Shown here one piece after another: positions 39,403 to 50,137 of a stretch of 64,000 bases of DNA (its first letter is position 1; the number at the start of each line of letters is the position of its first letter). The position numbers were made by a program, and so were the translations under genes. The DNA lies in NCBI GenBank assembly GCA_003561515.1, contig PWWL01000353.1:1-64000 (forward strand), read 5' to 3'. The notes below the pieces were generated by a model. It ran no database searches, was not told the origin of the DNA, and saw nothing but the letters and a program-made list of their open reading frames with translations. This DNA is from Balneolaceae bacterium (GTDB taxonomy: Bacteria; Bacteroidota; Rhodothermia; Balneolales; Balneolaceae).

Positions 39403-40715
39403 AATGGTATAAAAAATTACACTGGCAGATCATCATTGGATTAATCCTCGGACTCATCTGGGGCCTCATCTCGAGCGCTGTGGGACTGAATCAATTCACA
39501 AGCGACTTTATCCGGCCATTCGGTACCATATTTGTTGACCTGCTGAAACTGATAGCCATTCCTCTTGTTTTGGCATCGCTGGTGGTAGGCGTATCAAATC
39601 TGAACGATATGGCCAAGCTTTCGCGGATGGGCGGTAAAACGATTGGTATTTACATGATTACAACCACCCTTGCCATCGTGATCGGGCTAACTATCGTAAA
39701 CGTTATGCAGCCTGGCAAGGCACTTCCCGAAGAGACCCGTATGTCGCTTATGGAGAGTTACACCGAAGTTGTTGATGATCGTGACCAGGCAGCGCAGCAG
39801 GTGCTAGATCGAAGTCCGCTACAATTTCTTGTGGATATTGTTCCGGAAAACTTTTTTGAAGCCGCTTCCGACAATGCGAATATGCTTCAGGTTGTATTTA
39901 TAGCAATCATTCTGGGCCTTGGAATCATCAACATACCCGTTCAGAAAGGGAGGGCCTTAATCAACGTGTTCGAGGCACTGAATGATGTGATCATCAAAAT
40001 CGTGGATCTCATTATGAAGATGGCGCCCTACGGGGTTTTTGCTCTTATGGCGGTGGTAATCATCGACCTGGCAGGGGATGATCTGTCGCAAGCACTGAAT
40101 CTTCTTCGGGCGTTGGGATGGTACTGCCTGGCGGTGGCTATCGGGCTTTTATTACACGTGCTGATTGTTTACAGCAGCCTCTTCAAAATTTTTAGCAAGA
40201 TGAAGCTTCGCGATTTCTTTAAGGCCATACAGCCTGCCGTGCTTCTTGGATTCAGCACAAGTTCAAGCGCAGCTACACTGCCTGTAACCATGGAAAGGGT
40301 TGAAAAAAATCTTGGTGTCGAAGAAGAAGTTTCCAGTTTTGTACTTCCGGTCGGAGCCACCATCAACATGGACGGTACCAGTCTCTATCAGGCGGTCGCT
40401 GCTGTTTTCATAGCGCAGGCTCTTGGTATGGACCTGACCATAGCGCAGCAGCTTACAATTGTGCTGACGGCTACGCTGGCTTCGATTGGCGCTGCCGGAG
40501 TTCCGGGTGCCGGTATTATCATGCTTGTGATTGTTCTGCAGGCCATTCAAGTACCTGTAGAAGGTATCGCATTAATCCTCGGTGTTGACCGAATTCTGGA
40601 TATGTTGCGTACGGCAGTCAATATTACAGGGGATGCAGCCGTTTCCGTAGCAGTGGCACACACCGAAGGTAAACTCGGCAAGCTTCATTTCGACGACGAA
40701 TCAGACATTAATTGA
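39399..40715 (+). CDS. Dicarboxylate/amino acid:cation symporter (DAACS family)
   Basis: SSSAATLPVTMERVEKNLGV and VLPVGATINMDGTSLYQAVAAVFIAQ. Confidence 0.93.
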   Translation: MKWYKKLHWQIIIGLILGLIWGLISSAVGLNQFTSDFIRPFGTIFVDLLKLIAIPLVLASLVVGVSNLNDMAKLSRMGGKTIGIYMITTTLAIVIGLTIVNVMQPGKALPEETRMSLMESYTEVVDDRDQAAQQVLDRSPLQFLVDIVPENFFEAASDNANMLQVVFIAIILGLGIINIPVQKGRALINVFEALNDVIIKIVDLIMKMAPYGVFALMAVVIIDLAGDDLSQALNLLRALGWYCLAVAIGLLLHVLIVYSSLFKIFSKMKLRDFFKAIQPAVLLGFSTSSSAATLPVTMERVEKNLGVEEEVSSFVLPVGATINMDGTSLYQAVAAVFIAQALGMDLTIAQQLTIVLTATLASIGAAGVPGAGIIMLVIVLQAIQVPVEGIALILGVDRILDMLRTAVNITGDAAVSVAVAHTEGKLGKLHFDDESDIN

Positions 40716-40781
40716 AACTTGTTTCATTGAATAAGGTTAGATCATCTGCATAATTACAGCATTTATTAAATAATAAAACCC

Positions 40782-41711
40782 ATGGTATTTATTCTAACAG
40801 CGGCATTATCATTTCTGTTAGCCCAGCCACAGCCGGCTGCAGCAGGCGGTGCAGCATTTTCAGATTCGACTTCTGAAGTATCTGACGAATACGGTAAAAA
40901 ACTGGATAAGGGCGTAGATGCATTTTACCGGACAGACTGGGAGACAGCATCCGCTATATTTACAGAATTGAATATGCAAAATCCTGAAGATCCAATGCCG
41001 GTATTTTTCCAGTCGATGCTTCCTTTTTGGGAATATTTTTTCATTGACCAGAGATCGGAATCTGCAGAGCAATTTCTAAAAATATCAGAACAAGCGGTTT
41101 CCCTAAGCCGTGAGAGGCTCGAGAAATCTCCCGGTGATACCACGATGGTGCTGATGTTGAGCGGCTTGTATGGATACCGCAGCCTCGTTGCTGCCGGAGA
41201 GAGCAACTATCGCACTGCCATGCAAAACGGCGTTACCGGATTCAGCTACACACGCAGGCTCCTTTCATTAGGCAGCGACAGGCCGGATGCAAGAATAGGA
41301 CGTGGGATGTTTTATTACATGGTTGGCAGTATACCAAGCGGGATGCGATGGGCTACCAACATGGCAGGTCTGAGGGGAGATGTGGAGCAGGGTTTTTCTG
41401 AACTTAAAATTGCAGCCGAAAGTGACAGTTATGTCAGCAATGATGCAAAAATGATGCTGATGTACCTTTACGATAAGGAGGGCAGATTCATCGAAGCATT
41501 GACGTATGCCGAACTTCTAACTGCAAAATTTCCGGAGAATGTCATCTTCAAATTTAAAAAAGCACAGATTCATGAAAATGCCGGCAACATAGACCATGCC
41601 GCCGCGTTGTACAGCGAGATTATCAAAATGGATAACCCAAGCTTTAATCGTTTAACGCAGAACAGTAAAGAGCGAATGTCTGAGCTTGATAAAATCAGCC
41701 ATAAACATTAG
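40782..41711 (+). CDS. TPR-containing exported protein
   Basis: Signal peptide and TPR-like repeats. Confidence 0.5.
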   Translation: MVFILTAALSFLLAQPQPAAAGGAAFSDSTSEVSDEYGKKLDKGVDAFYRTDWETASAIFTELNMQNPEDPMPVFFQSMLPFWEYFFIDQRSESAEQFLKISEQAVSLSRERLEKSPGDTTMVLMLSGLYGYRSLVAAGESNYRTAMQNGVTGFSYTRRLLSLGSDRPDARIGRGMFYYMVGSIPSGMRWATNMAGLRGDVEQGFSELKIAAESDSYVSNDAKMMLMYLYDKEGRFIEALTYAELLTAKFPENVIFKFKKAQIHENAGNIDHAAALYSEIIKMDNPSFNRLTQNSKERMSELDKISHKH

Positions 41712-41788
41712 AAATATGCTTGAGCTGTGTTGTTTTATTCCGAACTTCATTAAATAACTAACGTACTTCAATACATGAAAAGCTGCCT

Positions 41789-44266
41789 ATGGGGGTAATG
41801 TTACCGTATAAGAAATTTATTGTTTCTTCTTTACTTGCGGTTATTACTGTGGGCTTTTCTTTCTATTCTGTCAACGCCCAGGTACCCATAACGGATAACA
41901 GCCGCTTCGATGTTACCTTCACTCTGGGAGAAACTGTAAAGGAAAAACAGTCTGTCGCACTATCGATCGGTGATTTGAAATTGCTTACAGGAGCAGATAC
42001 CGCTGTATCAATCCGGGACTGGAATGAACGTAACGATCATGGGTTTTTTGTGAACGATAACTCCGGGATGGTGGCCATTAATGGTCTTCGGCCCGGTTCT
42101 CAAAACGACGGTATATATGCCGTACTGCAGTTCATAAATGAGTCTCGCTCTGATTTCGATGCTTTTGAAATCGCATTTGATTTTCTCTACAAAAAAGAAC
42201 CGGACATTCGCGGTGAACTCAAACTCTACTACAGGGTAAATCAAAACGCCTGGAATGAACTTGCCGGTACTGCTGTATCAATGTCCTCATTACAGAGCAG
42301 CGGCACATCATGGAGCTCCTTCTCCATACAATCCCACATAGATGGGATCTACCTGAGGCACGGTGATATACTTGAGTTTGCCTGGATTCCTGATAATTTA
42401 TTGACCGAAGAGTCGTCTCATTTGCCCATCGCGCTTCAGCAGATCGAACTAAGACCGGCCGTAACACGTCCTGAACCACCGGCACGCGGAAGCATCATCA
42501 TAACCGAGATTTTAACGTCTGACCCACAAAGCAGCTTGCCTGAGTACATCGAGGTCTACAATCCTACCGGCGATGCGGTTCCGCTTAAGGGGATGGTAAT
42601 AGCAACCGGTTCAGGAGAAATTGTGGTGCAGGGGCAGAAGTATGTGGATCCATATTCATTCTTTGTACTTGCAACAACAGGCGGAGCAGAGTCAATTCCG
42701 TTTGATTACGATTACCGCTATCCAATAAAGCTGCTCGCACCCGGAAGCGCTTTTGTTGAACTGCGCTTCGGTGATACGGAAACCGCGAAAGCAACATACA
42801 ATCAGGCACAAGCAGGCGTTGCTCTCGAGCTCGATCAGGTATCCAATGCATTCGACGGATACACAAGCATGCAGCATTTCGCAAACTCGCCATTCGAGAT
42901 TGAGCGCGGTTTGCATGGTACACCGGGCAGGAGAGGCACCACATCCAGGATGTTTTCACACGCTATTCAATATCCCGGCTGGCATATAGTTTCGCTTCCC
43001 GGCATACATAACAGCAGGCTGAACCGAAACAGCGACCTTGACTACAGAGATCTTTCAGGCGATGAAATCGTACCCTCGGTTGACGATCTGCGTAAGCCAA
43101 TTCTTGTGTACGCGGATGAAGAGTCGCTATCTAAACCGTTATTCGTAGACGAAAACGGGAGCACGTCAGATCAGTTTATGCGCTCGGATTTTGGGCAAGA
43201 TGTGGGGTTTTCACTCATTTCACTGCCCGGCTACAACAGCATACGTCTTGGCAGCATTGCCAACGAAATGAATCTGCCCGTTACCCCTGCAGTACAGGTT
43301 TGGGATGCTTCTGAACAAGCTTTTCGGGTGAAATTCGGCAGTGATGCTGAATTAAACCCATGGAGCCCCATCATCATTAACAGCGAAGTACAAACGCCGG
43401 CACACGTGCTGGATGAATCGAGAATTTCATCTGCCGCAGAACTTGACAGATTTATCAGGATCAGACTTTTTGAAGAAGAGACGGGCAGAAGAGACGGATT
43501 AAAAGACGAGCTGGTTTTGGGTTTCTCGGATTCCCGCATGTTGAGAACCGATCGCAGGTTCGATCTGCCAAAGCTGTTTCCCATCCTGCATCCTGAAGAG
43601 GTACAAAATGAAATAACCCTTTTGTATGCTGGCAATACGCTGAGCCGACACAGGGCTAACAGCTTTACCCATCTGCCTCATGAACTTGATGACACTTATC
43701 AAATCGGTGTAGGTATAGCCACCTCAAAAAGTGTAATTCAGGGTGTGCTCGACTGGTCGGCAATGCAGGATATCCCGGATGAGTGGGTTTTGACACTTGA
43801 AGACCGAGTAACAGGGAACAGTATCGATATGAGGGAGCATGCCAACTACCGCTTCAGGTACACTTCCTCAGCTGAAATAGATCGCGAAGAGATAGCAGAG
43901 AACCCACTAACTCCCGTTACACCCCACCAAAACGAGCGGTTTGTAATTACGATAAAGCCATACAAGTCGGCACTTGATTCGTTTGGTGATAGTGTAAGGC
44001 CGGGAAGTGTTGAACTGAGACAGAATTTCCCGAATCCGTTCAATCCTGCCACAAACATTGTTTATTACCTGCCTGAAGAGACTCATGTGCGCATTGGCAT
44101 CTGGAATGTTGTTGGCCAGCAGGTAGCACTTCTTGTTGATGATACCATGAGAGCCGGAGAAAATTCTGTATCATGGAATGCTGCCGATATGCCGAGCGGC
44201 ATCTACATCGTGCAGCTAGAGACGGGGAACCGAATTTTTACGAGAAAAATAACATTGATAAAATAA
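41789..44266 (+). CDS. Secreted lamin-tail-domain protein with T9SS type A sorting domain
   Basis: GSIIITEILTSDPQSSLPEYIEVYNPT (LTD); C-term ELRQNFPNPFNPATNIVYYLPE...GIYIVQLETGNRIFTRKITLIK. Confidence 0.8.
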   Translation: MGVMLPYKKFIVSSLLAVITVGFSFYSVNAQVPITDNSRFDVTFTLGETVKEKQSVALSIGDLKLLTGADTAVSIRDWNERNDHGFFVNDNSGMVAINGLRPGSQNDGIYAVLQFINESRSDFDAFEIAFDFLYKKEPDIRGELKLYYRVNQNAWNELAGTAVSMSSLQSSGTSWSSFSIQSHIDGIYLRHGDILEFAWIPDNLLTEESSHLPIALQQIELRPAVTRPEPPARGSIIITEILTSDPQSSLPEYIEVYNPTGDAVPLKGMVIATGSGEIVVQGQKYVDPYSFFVLATTGGAESIPFDYDYRYPIKLLAPGSAFVELRFGDTETAKATYNQAQAGVALELDQVSNAFDGYTSMQHFANSPFEIERGLHGTPGRRGTTSRMFSHAIQYPGWHIVSLPGIHNSRLNRNSDLDYRDLSGDEIVPSVDDLRKPILVYADEESLSKPLFVDENGSTSDQFMRSDFGQDVGFSLISLPGYNSIRLGSIANEMNLPVTPAVQVWDASEQAFRVKFGSDAELNPWSPIIINSEVQTPAHVLDESRISSAAELDRFIRIRLFEEETGRRDGLKDELVLGFSDSRMLRTDRRFDLPKLFPILHPEEVQNEITLLYAGNTLSRHRANSFTHLPHELDDTYQIGVGIATSKSVIQGVLDWSAMQDIPDEWVLTLEDRVTGNSIDMREHANYRFRYTSSAEIDREEIAENPLTPVTPHQNERFVITIKPYKSALDSFGDSVRPGSVELRQNFPNPFNPATNIVYYLPEETHVRIGIWNVVGQQVALLVDDTMRAGENSVSWNAADMPSGIYIVQLETGNRIFTRKITLIK

Positions 44267-44393
44267 ATGTCAATGCGGCTTCACCCCGCTGATACTGCAG
44301 TAAATCTCAGTTACATGATTCTTTTGAAAGAAAAGGTCATTTCGATTCTCAATTTAGACTCAATAGTACGTTCAGAAAAACCCCAACACTTTT

Positions 44394-45212
44394 ATGCAGC
44401 ATAAATCGATCCAGGGAATTGATGTGCCGGAAATAGGACTTGGCACATACAAACTTTACGGCAAAGAGTGCATGAAAACGGTTACCGATGCCATTTCGAT
44501 GGGATACAGGCATATAGACACAGCCCAGATGTACAAAAATGAAAAAGAAATCGGAGACGCGATTTATGGATCGGGTATTGACCGTGAAGAATTTTTCATT
44601 ACAACAAAAATCTGGCATACCAATCTCGATCACGATGATGTGCTTCAAACCGTTGAAGACAGCCTCCGCGAACTTCGCTCTCCCTATGTTGATCTTTTGT
44701 TGATTCATTGGCCTAACAGTCAGTATCCTCTTGAGCAGACGCTTGAGGCCATGATGGTGCTGCGCGATCAGGGTAAGGCAGAATCCATCGGGATCAGCAA
44801 TTTCCCTCTTTCGATGACAAAATCCGTAATCGAAGACCTGCGTATCCCAATTCTCTGTAACCAGGTTGAATATCACCCTTACCTCGCACAGTTCGACCTT
44901 TTAGACTACTCGTACGACAACGAAATTCTAATTGGTGCTTACAGTCCTCTTGCTCAGGGTAAGGTTTTTCAGGACGAGGTACTTGCCCGGATAGGCAGTG
45001 AATATGGCAAAACTGCGGGGCAGGTTGCATTGCGCTGGCTCATAGAGCAAGAGAATGTTATAGCCATCCCAAAGGCCACATCTTCTGAACACCTTCGCGA
45101 AAATCTGGACATATTTGATTTTCAACTAAGCGACGAGCACTTCGAATCGATAGACACTCTCGCCAGAAATCTGCGGCTTGTGAGTCCTTCATTCGCTCCG
45201 GAATGGGAGTAA
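44394..45212 (+). CDS. Aldo/keto reductase
   Basis: IGLGTYKL, GYRHIDTAQMYKNEKEIGDAI and VDLLLIHWPN. Confidence 0.92.
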   Translation: MQHKSIQGIDVPEIGLGTYKLYGKECMKTVTDAISMGYRHIDTAQMYKNEKEIGDAIYGSGIDREEFFITTKIWHTNLDHDDVLQTVEDSLRELRSPYVDLLLIHWPNSQYPLEQTLEAMMVLRDQGKAESIGISNFPLSMTKSVIEDLRIPILCNQVEYHPYLAQFDLLDYSYDNEILIGAYSPLAQGKVFQDEVLARIGSEYGKTAGQVALRWLIEQENVIAIPKATSSEHLRENLDIFDFQLSDEHFESIDTLARNLRLVSPSFAPEWE

Positions 45213-45303
45213 TTCACTGCTACACAACAAGCTAAGGTGTCAGGGAACGAATCAGGCGTGAACATTCTTTTATTTGGTATACAGCTAACTAAAAACATGA
45301 TTC

Positions 45304-45480
45304 ATGCTTAAGACTTCCGATTACTTCATTCTATTTGCAGCTTTGATTTCCATGGCTCTCTCCATCTTCCTGTGGTTTAGCGGTGACACGGATGCAGGCC
45401 TGTTTGTAGGCATATGGGTTCCTTCAATACTTGGTTTTGGAGCATATTTCAAAATTATTAAATACAGGAGCCAGCTATGA
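45304..45480 (+). CDS. Short membrane protein, 58 aa
   Basis: Hand-translated: MLKTSDYFILFAALISMALSIFLWFSGDTDAGLFVGIWVPSILGFGAYFKIIKYRSQL; overlaps next ORF by ATGA. Confidence 0.55.
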   Translation: MLKTSDYFILFAALISMALSIFLWFSGDTDAGLFVGIWVPSILGFGAYFKIIKYRSQL

Positions 45481-45656
45481 GCGTCCCATTTATTTTCACG
45501 TCGGGGATTATTGTAGTCATACTTTTTCTCATCCGGCTGATATACACCATGAAAGAATTTAAAGACATGGAAAAAAATCCCGATGCGTATCGCCGTTCCA
45601 GATCTTCGGATCCTAAGATTGTGGGGAGGAGTAAGGAGTCCGACTCCAGTTCGTAA
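45477..45656 (+). CDS. Short membrane protein, 59 aa
   Basis: Hand-translated: MSVPFIFTSGIIVVILFLIRLIYTMKEFKDMEKNPDAYRRSRSSDPKIVGRSKESDSSS; ATGA overlap with upstream ORF. Confidence 0.5.
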   Translation: MSVPFIFTSGIIVVILFLIRLIYTMKEFKDMEKNPDAYRRSRSSDPKIVGRSKESDSSS

Positions 45657-46407
45657 TTGCCGCAGCTACAGGCTGATACCGGTCATTTTTAAAAAGTGTG
45701 TGGACAATCTTTAATCCATCCTCGGTTTCCGAATACTGCAGGGTTTGATAAATAGCATCACCAGCACCGCATTCGGCTATATATTGGATGTGTATCTTAT
45801 GGCAAGTGAGACCAGAAATTCGTTCTTCAGGTATATATCCTGTAAACCAATCAATGTATGTCACGTTATTTACATGATTGTTCATGTCCAGGTCATGGTA
45901 TCCTGACGTCGTAGTAAATTTTGCATTATCTGCCTGAAGTACCTTCAGAGATTTCGTGTCCGGCTCTATCACATGATTGTCACTGCTGAATCCAAGATTC
46001 AGAATCTCATCCGGAATGCGTACGGGACGCTTTGTTTTCGTGTTGAGAACCATCCACTGGCTTACAGCCGCAGCAAGCCGGTTTTCGTTGTTATCCAGCA
46101 ATTCGTAATCCCTGAATGCTCTTATACCATCGCCTGCTGAAGGTTTTGTTCGGACCAAAACTTTGTCCCATCGTTTCGGGTAGCGTTGAACCTTTACCTG
46201 CATTTTATAAAGCACCCACGTGAGACCCTTTTCCTGCAGTTGATTGATGTCGAAGTTTAGGTAATCGGCGTGAATTCCGGCAGCCTCCTGGAAGTAGTTG
46301 CAGATGTTAGACAGTGTAACGACGCCATTGGCGGTCACCTCGTACGAGCGTACGGTAAATGGTACAGTATATTCGGTGGATAAGGCAGACTTGGCTGTTT
46401 TCTTCAT
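45613..46407 (-). CDS. Acyl-ACP thioesterase (FatA/FatB-like)
   Basis: ANGVVTLSNICNYFQEAAGIHA, LTWVLYKMQVKVQRYPKRWD and DLDMNNHVNNVTYIDWFTGYIP. Confidence 0.88.
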   Translation of the reverse strand: MKKTAKSALSTEYTVPFTVRSYEVTANGVVTLSNICNYFQEAAGIHADYLNFDINQLQEKGLTWVLYKMQVKVQRYPKRWDKVLVRTKPSAGDGIRAFRDYELLDNNENRLAAAVSQWMVLNTKTKRPVRIPDEILNLGFSSDNHVIEPDTKSLKVLQADNAKFTTTSGYHDLDMNNHVNNVTYIDWFTGYIPEERISGLTCHKIHIQYIAECGAGDAIYQTLQYSETEDGLKIVHTLFKNDRYQPVAAAITNWSRTPYSSPQS

Positions 46408-46649
46408 ATTACATGCATGATAGTATATTTACCCAGGAAATTCAGGCCGATGTAATGATTTATGATGGTGTTAACGTTTAATCTTATCGTTAATAGTTAA
46501 TTGCGTTTTTCACAATACTGATAACGAGCCGGTGTAAGGTGCTTGACTAAGCAACTGACCAATTGCTCCGTCCGGAACGTATTCGCCATGAGAATCAGAA
46601 CGGTTTATGCATTTAGTTGTATTTAAAAATTCATTGGCAAAAAACCGAC

Positions 46650-46950
46650 GCTGAAGGCGTCAGATAACATCCCGAGAATTCGGGAGGGCAACGCCCCGGG
46701 TTAACGGATCAAGAATTTCAAACCCCGAGATGAGATGCAGATCATCGATGCGATTGCAACCGAGGGGTTGACGGGAAAGTCCGGCAACGGAAATGGGTAC
46801 CACGGATCCCATTCCGGAGATTGCGGACAAACCTCCGGATTATGATTTCATGGTTTTCCGCAGATCGCGGCTGGAGGTGGAGGCTTCGCGGTCCAAATCC
46901 CGGTGCTACCGACCAGTCGTTCCGTCCGGACCGCATTCGATACAATGGTT
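46650..46950. repeat. Most complete copy of the modular intergenic repeat (modules A+B)
   Basis: GGCAACGCCCCGGGTTAACGG...ACCGAGGGGTTGACGGGAAAGTCCGGCAACGG...CATTCCGGAGATTGCGG...ACCGACCAGTCGTTCC. Confidence 0.7.
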
Positions 46951-47179
46951 ACAGTTTAGCTAATTTATCAAATTGTCTTTTGTAAATGGCTTACCCAGTT
47001 ATCCAACAAATCGCACAGCTCCGGAGGAGCCACCGGGTTGTAGAAATTGAATTGAATACGAACCCATAAATCCTGAGTCCGTATATCGAACTATGACCGG
47101 AACTATATGGATTTCAACAAAATATTTCATCAGAGTTATTGAACACGTTTCAGAGAAACGTCTGGTCGGTAGCATTAAA

Positions 47180-47320
47180 ATGGATTCAATCCCCGAAACC
47201 CCGAGCCCATATTTTGATCAACGCCATGATTCAAGCCGAGGGGTTGACGGGAAAGCCCGGCAACGGGTATGGGGTACGTGGCTCCCATTCCGGAGATTTG
47301 GGACTGTTTGGTCCTGAATT
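47180..47320. repeat. 3'-truncated copy of the same repeat
   Basis: AAGCCGAGGGGTTGACGGGAAAGCCCGGCAACGGG...GGCTCCCATTCCGGAGATTTGGGAC. Confidence 0.7.
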
Positions 47321-47334
47321 AGCAGCTATACCAA

Positions 47335-47364
47335 TAAAAAACCCGGTATGGTAACACACCGGGC
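47335..47364 (-). terminator. Rho-independent terminator for pckA
   Basis: Minus-strand hairpin CCGGTGTGTTACCATACCGG followed by a T-run, 37 bp after the pckA stop. Confidence 0.75.
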
Positions 47365-47400
47365 TATAGGGTCAAACATATATCATATGTTGGAAAAAAA

Positions 47401-49005
47401 TCAGATAACCGGACCCGCTTCAACCAGTTCTTTGCTGGCCAGTTTCGAGAATTTTTCAAAATTGGAATTAAACATAGCTGCCAGCTCGGCGGCTTTTTTG
47501 TCGTAGGCGTTTTTGTCGCTCCAGGTATTTCTCGGATTCAATATGCTCGATGGCACACCTTCAACCGATTCCGGAATCTGCAGGCCGAACACCGGCTCTG
47601 TGAAATAGTTTGCATCATCCAGATTGCCGTCAATCGCTTCGTTGAGCATTTGCCGGGTGTGGGAAAGTTTCATCCGCTTGCCTTCCCCGTACATACCGCC
47701 GGTCCAGCCGGTATTAACCAGCCACACCTTTGAGTTATGTTTTCTGATTTTCTCAGCCAGAAGCTCTGCATATACGGTGGGATGAAGCGGCATGAACGGG
47801 GCCCCAAAACAGGCCGAAAATGTGGCCTGTGGCTCGGTTACTCCGCGCTCGGTACCAGCAACTTTCGCTGTATATCCACTGATGAAATGGTACATCGCCT
47901 GCTCAGGAGTCAGGCGTGAAATGGGAGGAAGAACGCCGAAAGCATCGGCGGTGAGAAAGATGATGTTTTCGGGATGGCCCCCAATGCCGGTGTCACTGGC
48001 GTTCGGTATGTACGAAATCGGGTAGGCACAACGGGTGTTTTGTGTGAGGGAGTCGTCATCAAAGTCGGGAACGCGGTCTTTATTCACAACCACATTCTCA
48101 AGGATGGTGCCGGGCATCTGGGTTGTGTCGAAAATTTCGGGTTCATGCTCCCTGCTCAGGTTGATGGTCTTCGCGTAACAACCTCCCTCAAAGTTAAAAA
48201 TACCGTCGTCGCTCCATCCGTGTTCGTCATCACCTATCAGTGTTTTGGATGAATCGGCAGACAGCGTTGTTTTGCCCGTTCCTGAAAGCCCGAAGAAAAC
48301 AGCCGTTTTACCTTCCTTGTCCATATTAGCCGAGCAGTGCATCGGCATTACATCTTTTTTGGGCAGCAGGTAATTGAGTACTCCGAAAATGCCTTTTTTC
48401 ACCTCACCCGAATAGAGTGTACCGCCTATCAAAATGATTTTCTTTTCGAGGCTGCAGAGAATAAATGTGTTTGTTCTTGTACCGTCAACTTCCGGATCAG
48501 CCTGAAACTTTGGTGCTGCAAGTACGGTAAATCCGGGCTCAATATTGAGCAAATCTTTGTCAGGGGGATTGATGAACATATTATGAGCAAAAAGTGCATG
48601 ATAGGCAGCTTCACTCACCACACGTACGTTGAGGCGGTAGGAGGGATCGGCACCTGCATAAAGATCCTTCACATAAATTTTTTTGTCTGCCAGGTAATCG
48701 ACCACTTTTTTGTGAAGATTCTCAAATATCTCTTTGGAAATTGGCTGGTTGAATCCACCCCAATCGATGTCATTTATACTCGATTCTTCTTCAACGGTAA
48801 ATTTATCTTTGGGGGACCGGCCTGTGTATTTGCCGGTATGCACGAGAAGCGCATGTTTGTCTGTAAGAATGGCTTCCTCATTGCAAATAGCCTGTTCGTA
48901 GAGTTCAGTCGGGTTCAGGTTCCAGAGAACATTTTCGCATTCTTTTAATCCAAGGTATTCGAGCCCGATTTTACTTGTTGGCTGATTGTCGTAGCTGTTT
49001 TTCAT
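47401..49005 (-). CDS. pckA: ATP-dependent phosphoenolpyruvate carboxykinase
   Basis: TGKYTGRSPKDKF, AVFFGLSGTGKTTLSAD, LIGDDEHGWSDDGIFNFEGGCYAK. Confidence 0.97.
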   Translation of the reverse strand: MKNSYDNQPTSKIGLEYLGLKECENVLWNLNPTELYEQAICNEEAILTDKHALLVHTGKYTGRSPKDKFTVEEESSINDIDWGGFNQPISKEIFENLHKKVVDYLADKKIYVKDLYAGADPSYRLNVRVVSEAAYHALFAHNMFINPPDKDLLNIEPGFTVLAAPKFQADPEVDGTRTNTFILCSLEKKIILIGGTLYSGEVKKGIFGVLNYLLPKKDVMPMHCSANMDKEGKTAVFFGLSGTGKTTLSADSSKTLIGDDEHGWSDDGIFNFEGGCYAKTINLSREHEPEIFDTTQMPGTILENVVVNKDRVPDFDDDSLTQNTRCAYPISYIPNASDTGIGGHPENIIFLTADAFGVLPPISRLTPEQAMYHFISGYTAKVAGTERGVTEPQATFSACFGAPFMPLHPTVYAELLAEKIRKHNSKVWLVNTGWTGGMYGEGKRMKLSHTRQMLNEAIDGNLDDANYFTEPVFGLQIPESVEGVPSSILNPRNTWSDKNAYDKKAAELAAMFNSNFEKFSKLASKELVEAGPVI

Positions 49006-49286
49006 GGCCTGATTTGTTCTGGAAAATTTTTAAATGAAAATGAAATGATTAAAACAAAAAATGGCAGAGAATTAGAACAACCCTATCTTACCGGATCAGC
49101 GAGCTGTTAGCTTTTCAATACATAAACAGTCAAAGTAGGGCTTTCCCCCATTTATTTGAAGAAAAAAGCGCTTTTTTGAAACAATTAACTGATTTCCACC
49201 TCCAGGGTTTAAATGGGATTCAGAATCAAATTGCTTACTTTGATTTCTTAAAAATTACCACCCAAAACCTTCAATTATCTCTGACT

Positions 49287-50135
49287 GTGAAATTTGCCGC
49301 CATTCAATTCGCCTGCTCAGAAAATATCAATGAAAACACCGAACGTGCAGAGCACCTTGTACAGTCGGCAGCTAAAGAGAGAGCAAATGTGATCGCACTG
49401 CAAGAGCTTTTTAACACCACCTATTTCTGCAAGGAAATAGATCAGAAGTTTTTCAGCTGGGCACAGCCTGTTCCGGGTCCGGTAACTGACCGTTTTTGTG
49501 CTCTGGCCAAAAAGCTGGGTGTAGTGATACTTCTTCCGCTGTTCGAGAAGAAGGCCGCCGGAGTTTACTTCAACACTATGGCCGTGATCGAAAAAGAAGG
49601 CAGTCTGGCCGGTATTTACAGAAAGATGCACATTCCCGACGATCCGGGATTTTACGAGAAATACTACTTCTCGCCGGGCGATCTCGGCTTTAAGGTGTTT
49701 GATACATCGGCAGGTAAAATCGGAACACTGATTTGCTGGGACCAGTGGTTTCCTGAAGCCGCCCGGCTCACGGCGATGGCCGGTGCCGATATCCTTGTGT
49801 ACCCGACCGCAATTGGCACACTGCCCGAGGAGAGCGATACCGACAAGAAAGAGTTCATGGACGCCTGGAAAACGATCCAGCGGAGCCACGCCATCGCCAA
49901 CGGCTGTTTTGTGGCCAGCATCAATCGAGTGGGCGTGGAAGGCGGGTCCAAATTCTGGGGCAATTCCTTCGTCTGCGGCCCATTCGGGCAAATTCTCGCA
50001 GAAGCAGGAGAGGGAGAAGAGATCATCCATGCGGAACTGGATCTGGCATCCATCGAAAACCACCGGCAGATCTGGCCGTTTTTCAGGGACAGGAGAGTGG
50101 ATGAATTTGGGGATGTGGTGAAGAGGTATTTGTGA
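49287..50135 (+). CDS. Carbon-nitrogen hydrolase (N-carbamoylputrescine amidase-like)
   Basis: ALQELFNTTYFCKE, YRKMHIPDDPGFYEKYYFSPGD, GTLICWDQWFPEAARL; GTG at 49287 (MKFAAIQFACS) preferred over ORF start 49176. Confidence 0.88.
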   Translation: MKFAAIQFACSENINENTERAEHLVQSAAKERANVIALQELFNTTYFCKEIDQKFFSWAQPVPGPVTDRFCALAKKLGVVILLPLFEKKAAGVYFNTMAVIEKEGSLAGIYRKMHIPDDPGFYEKYYFSPGDLGFKVFDTSAGKIGTLICWDQWFPEAARLTAMAGADILVYPTAIGTLPEESDTDKKEFMDAWKTIQRSHAIANGCFVASINRVGVEGGSKFWGNSFVCGPFGQILAEAGEGEEIIHAELDLASIENHRQIWPFFRDRRVDEFGDVVKRYL

Positions 50136-50137
50136 CG

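Noticed and set aside
48337-48948. 203-aa plus-strand ORF
   Set aside because: Antisense to pckA; a shadow ORF.
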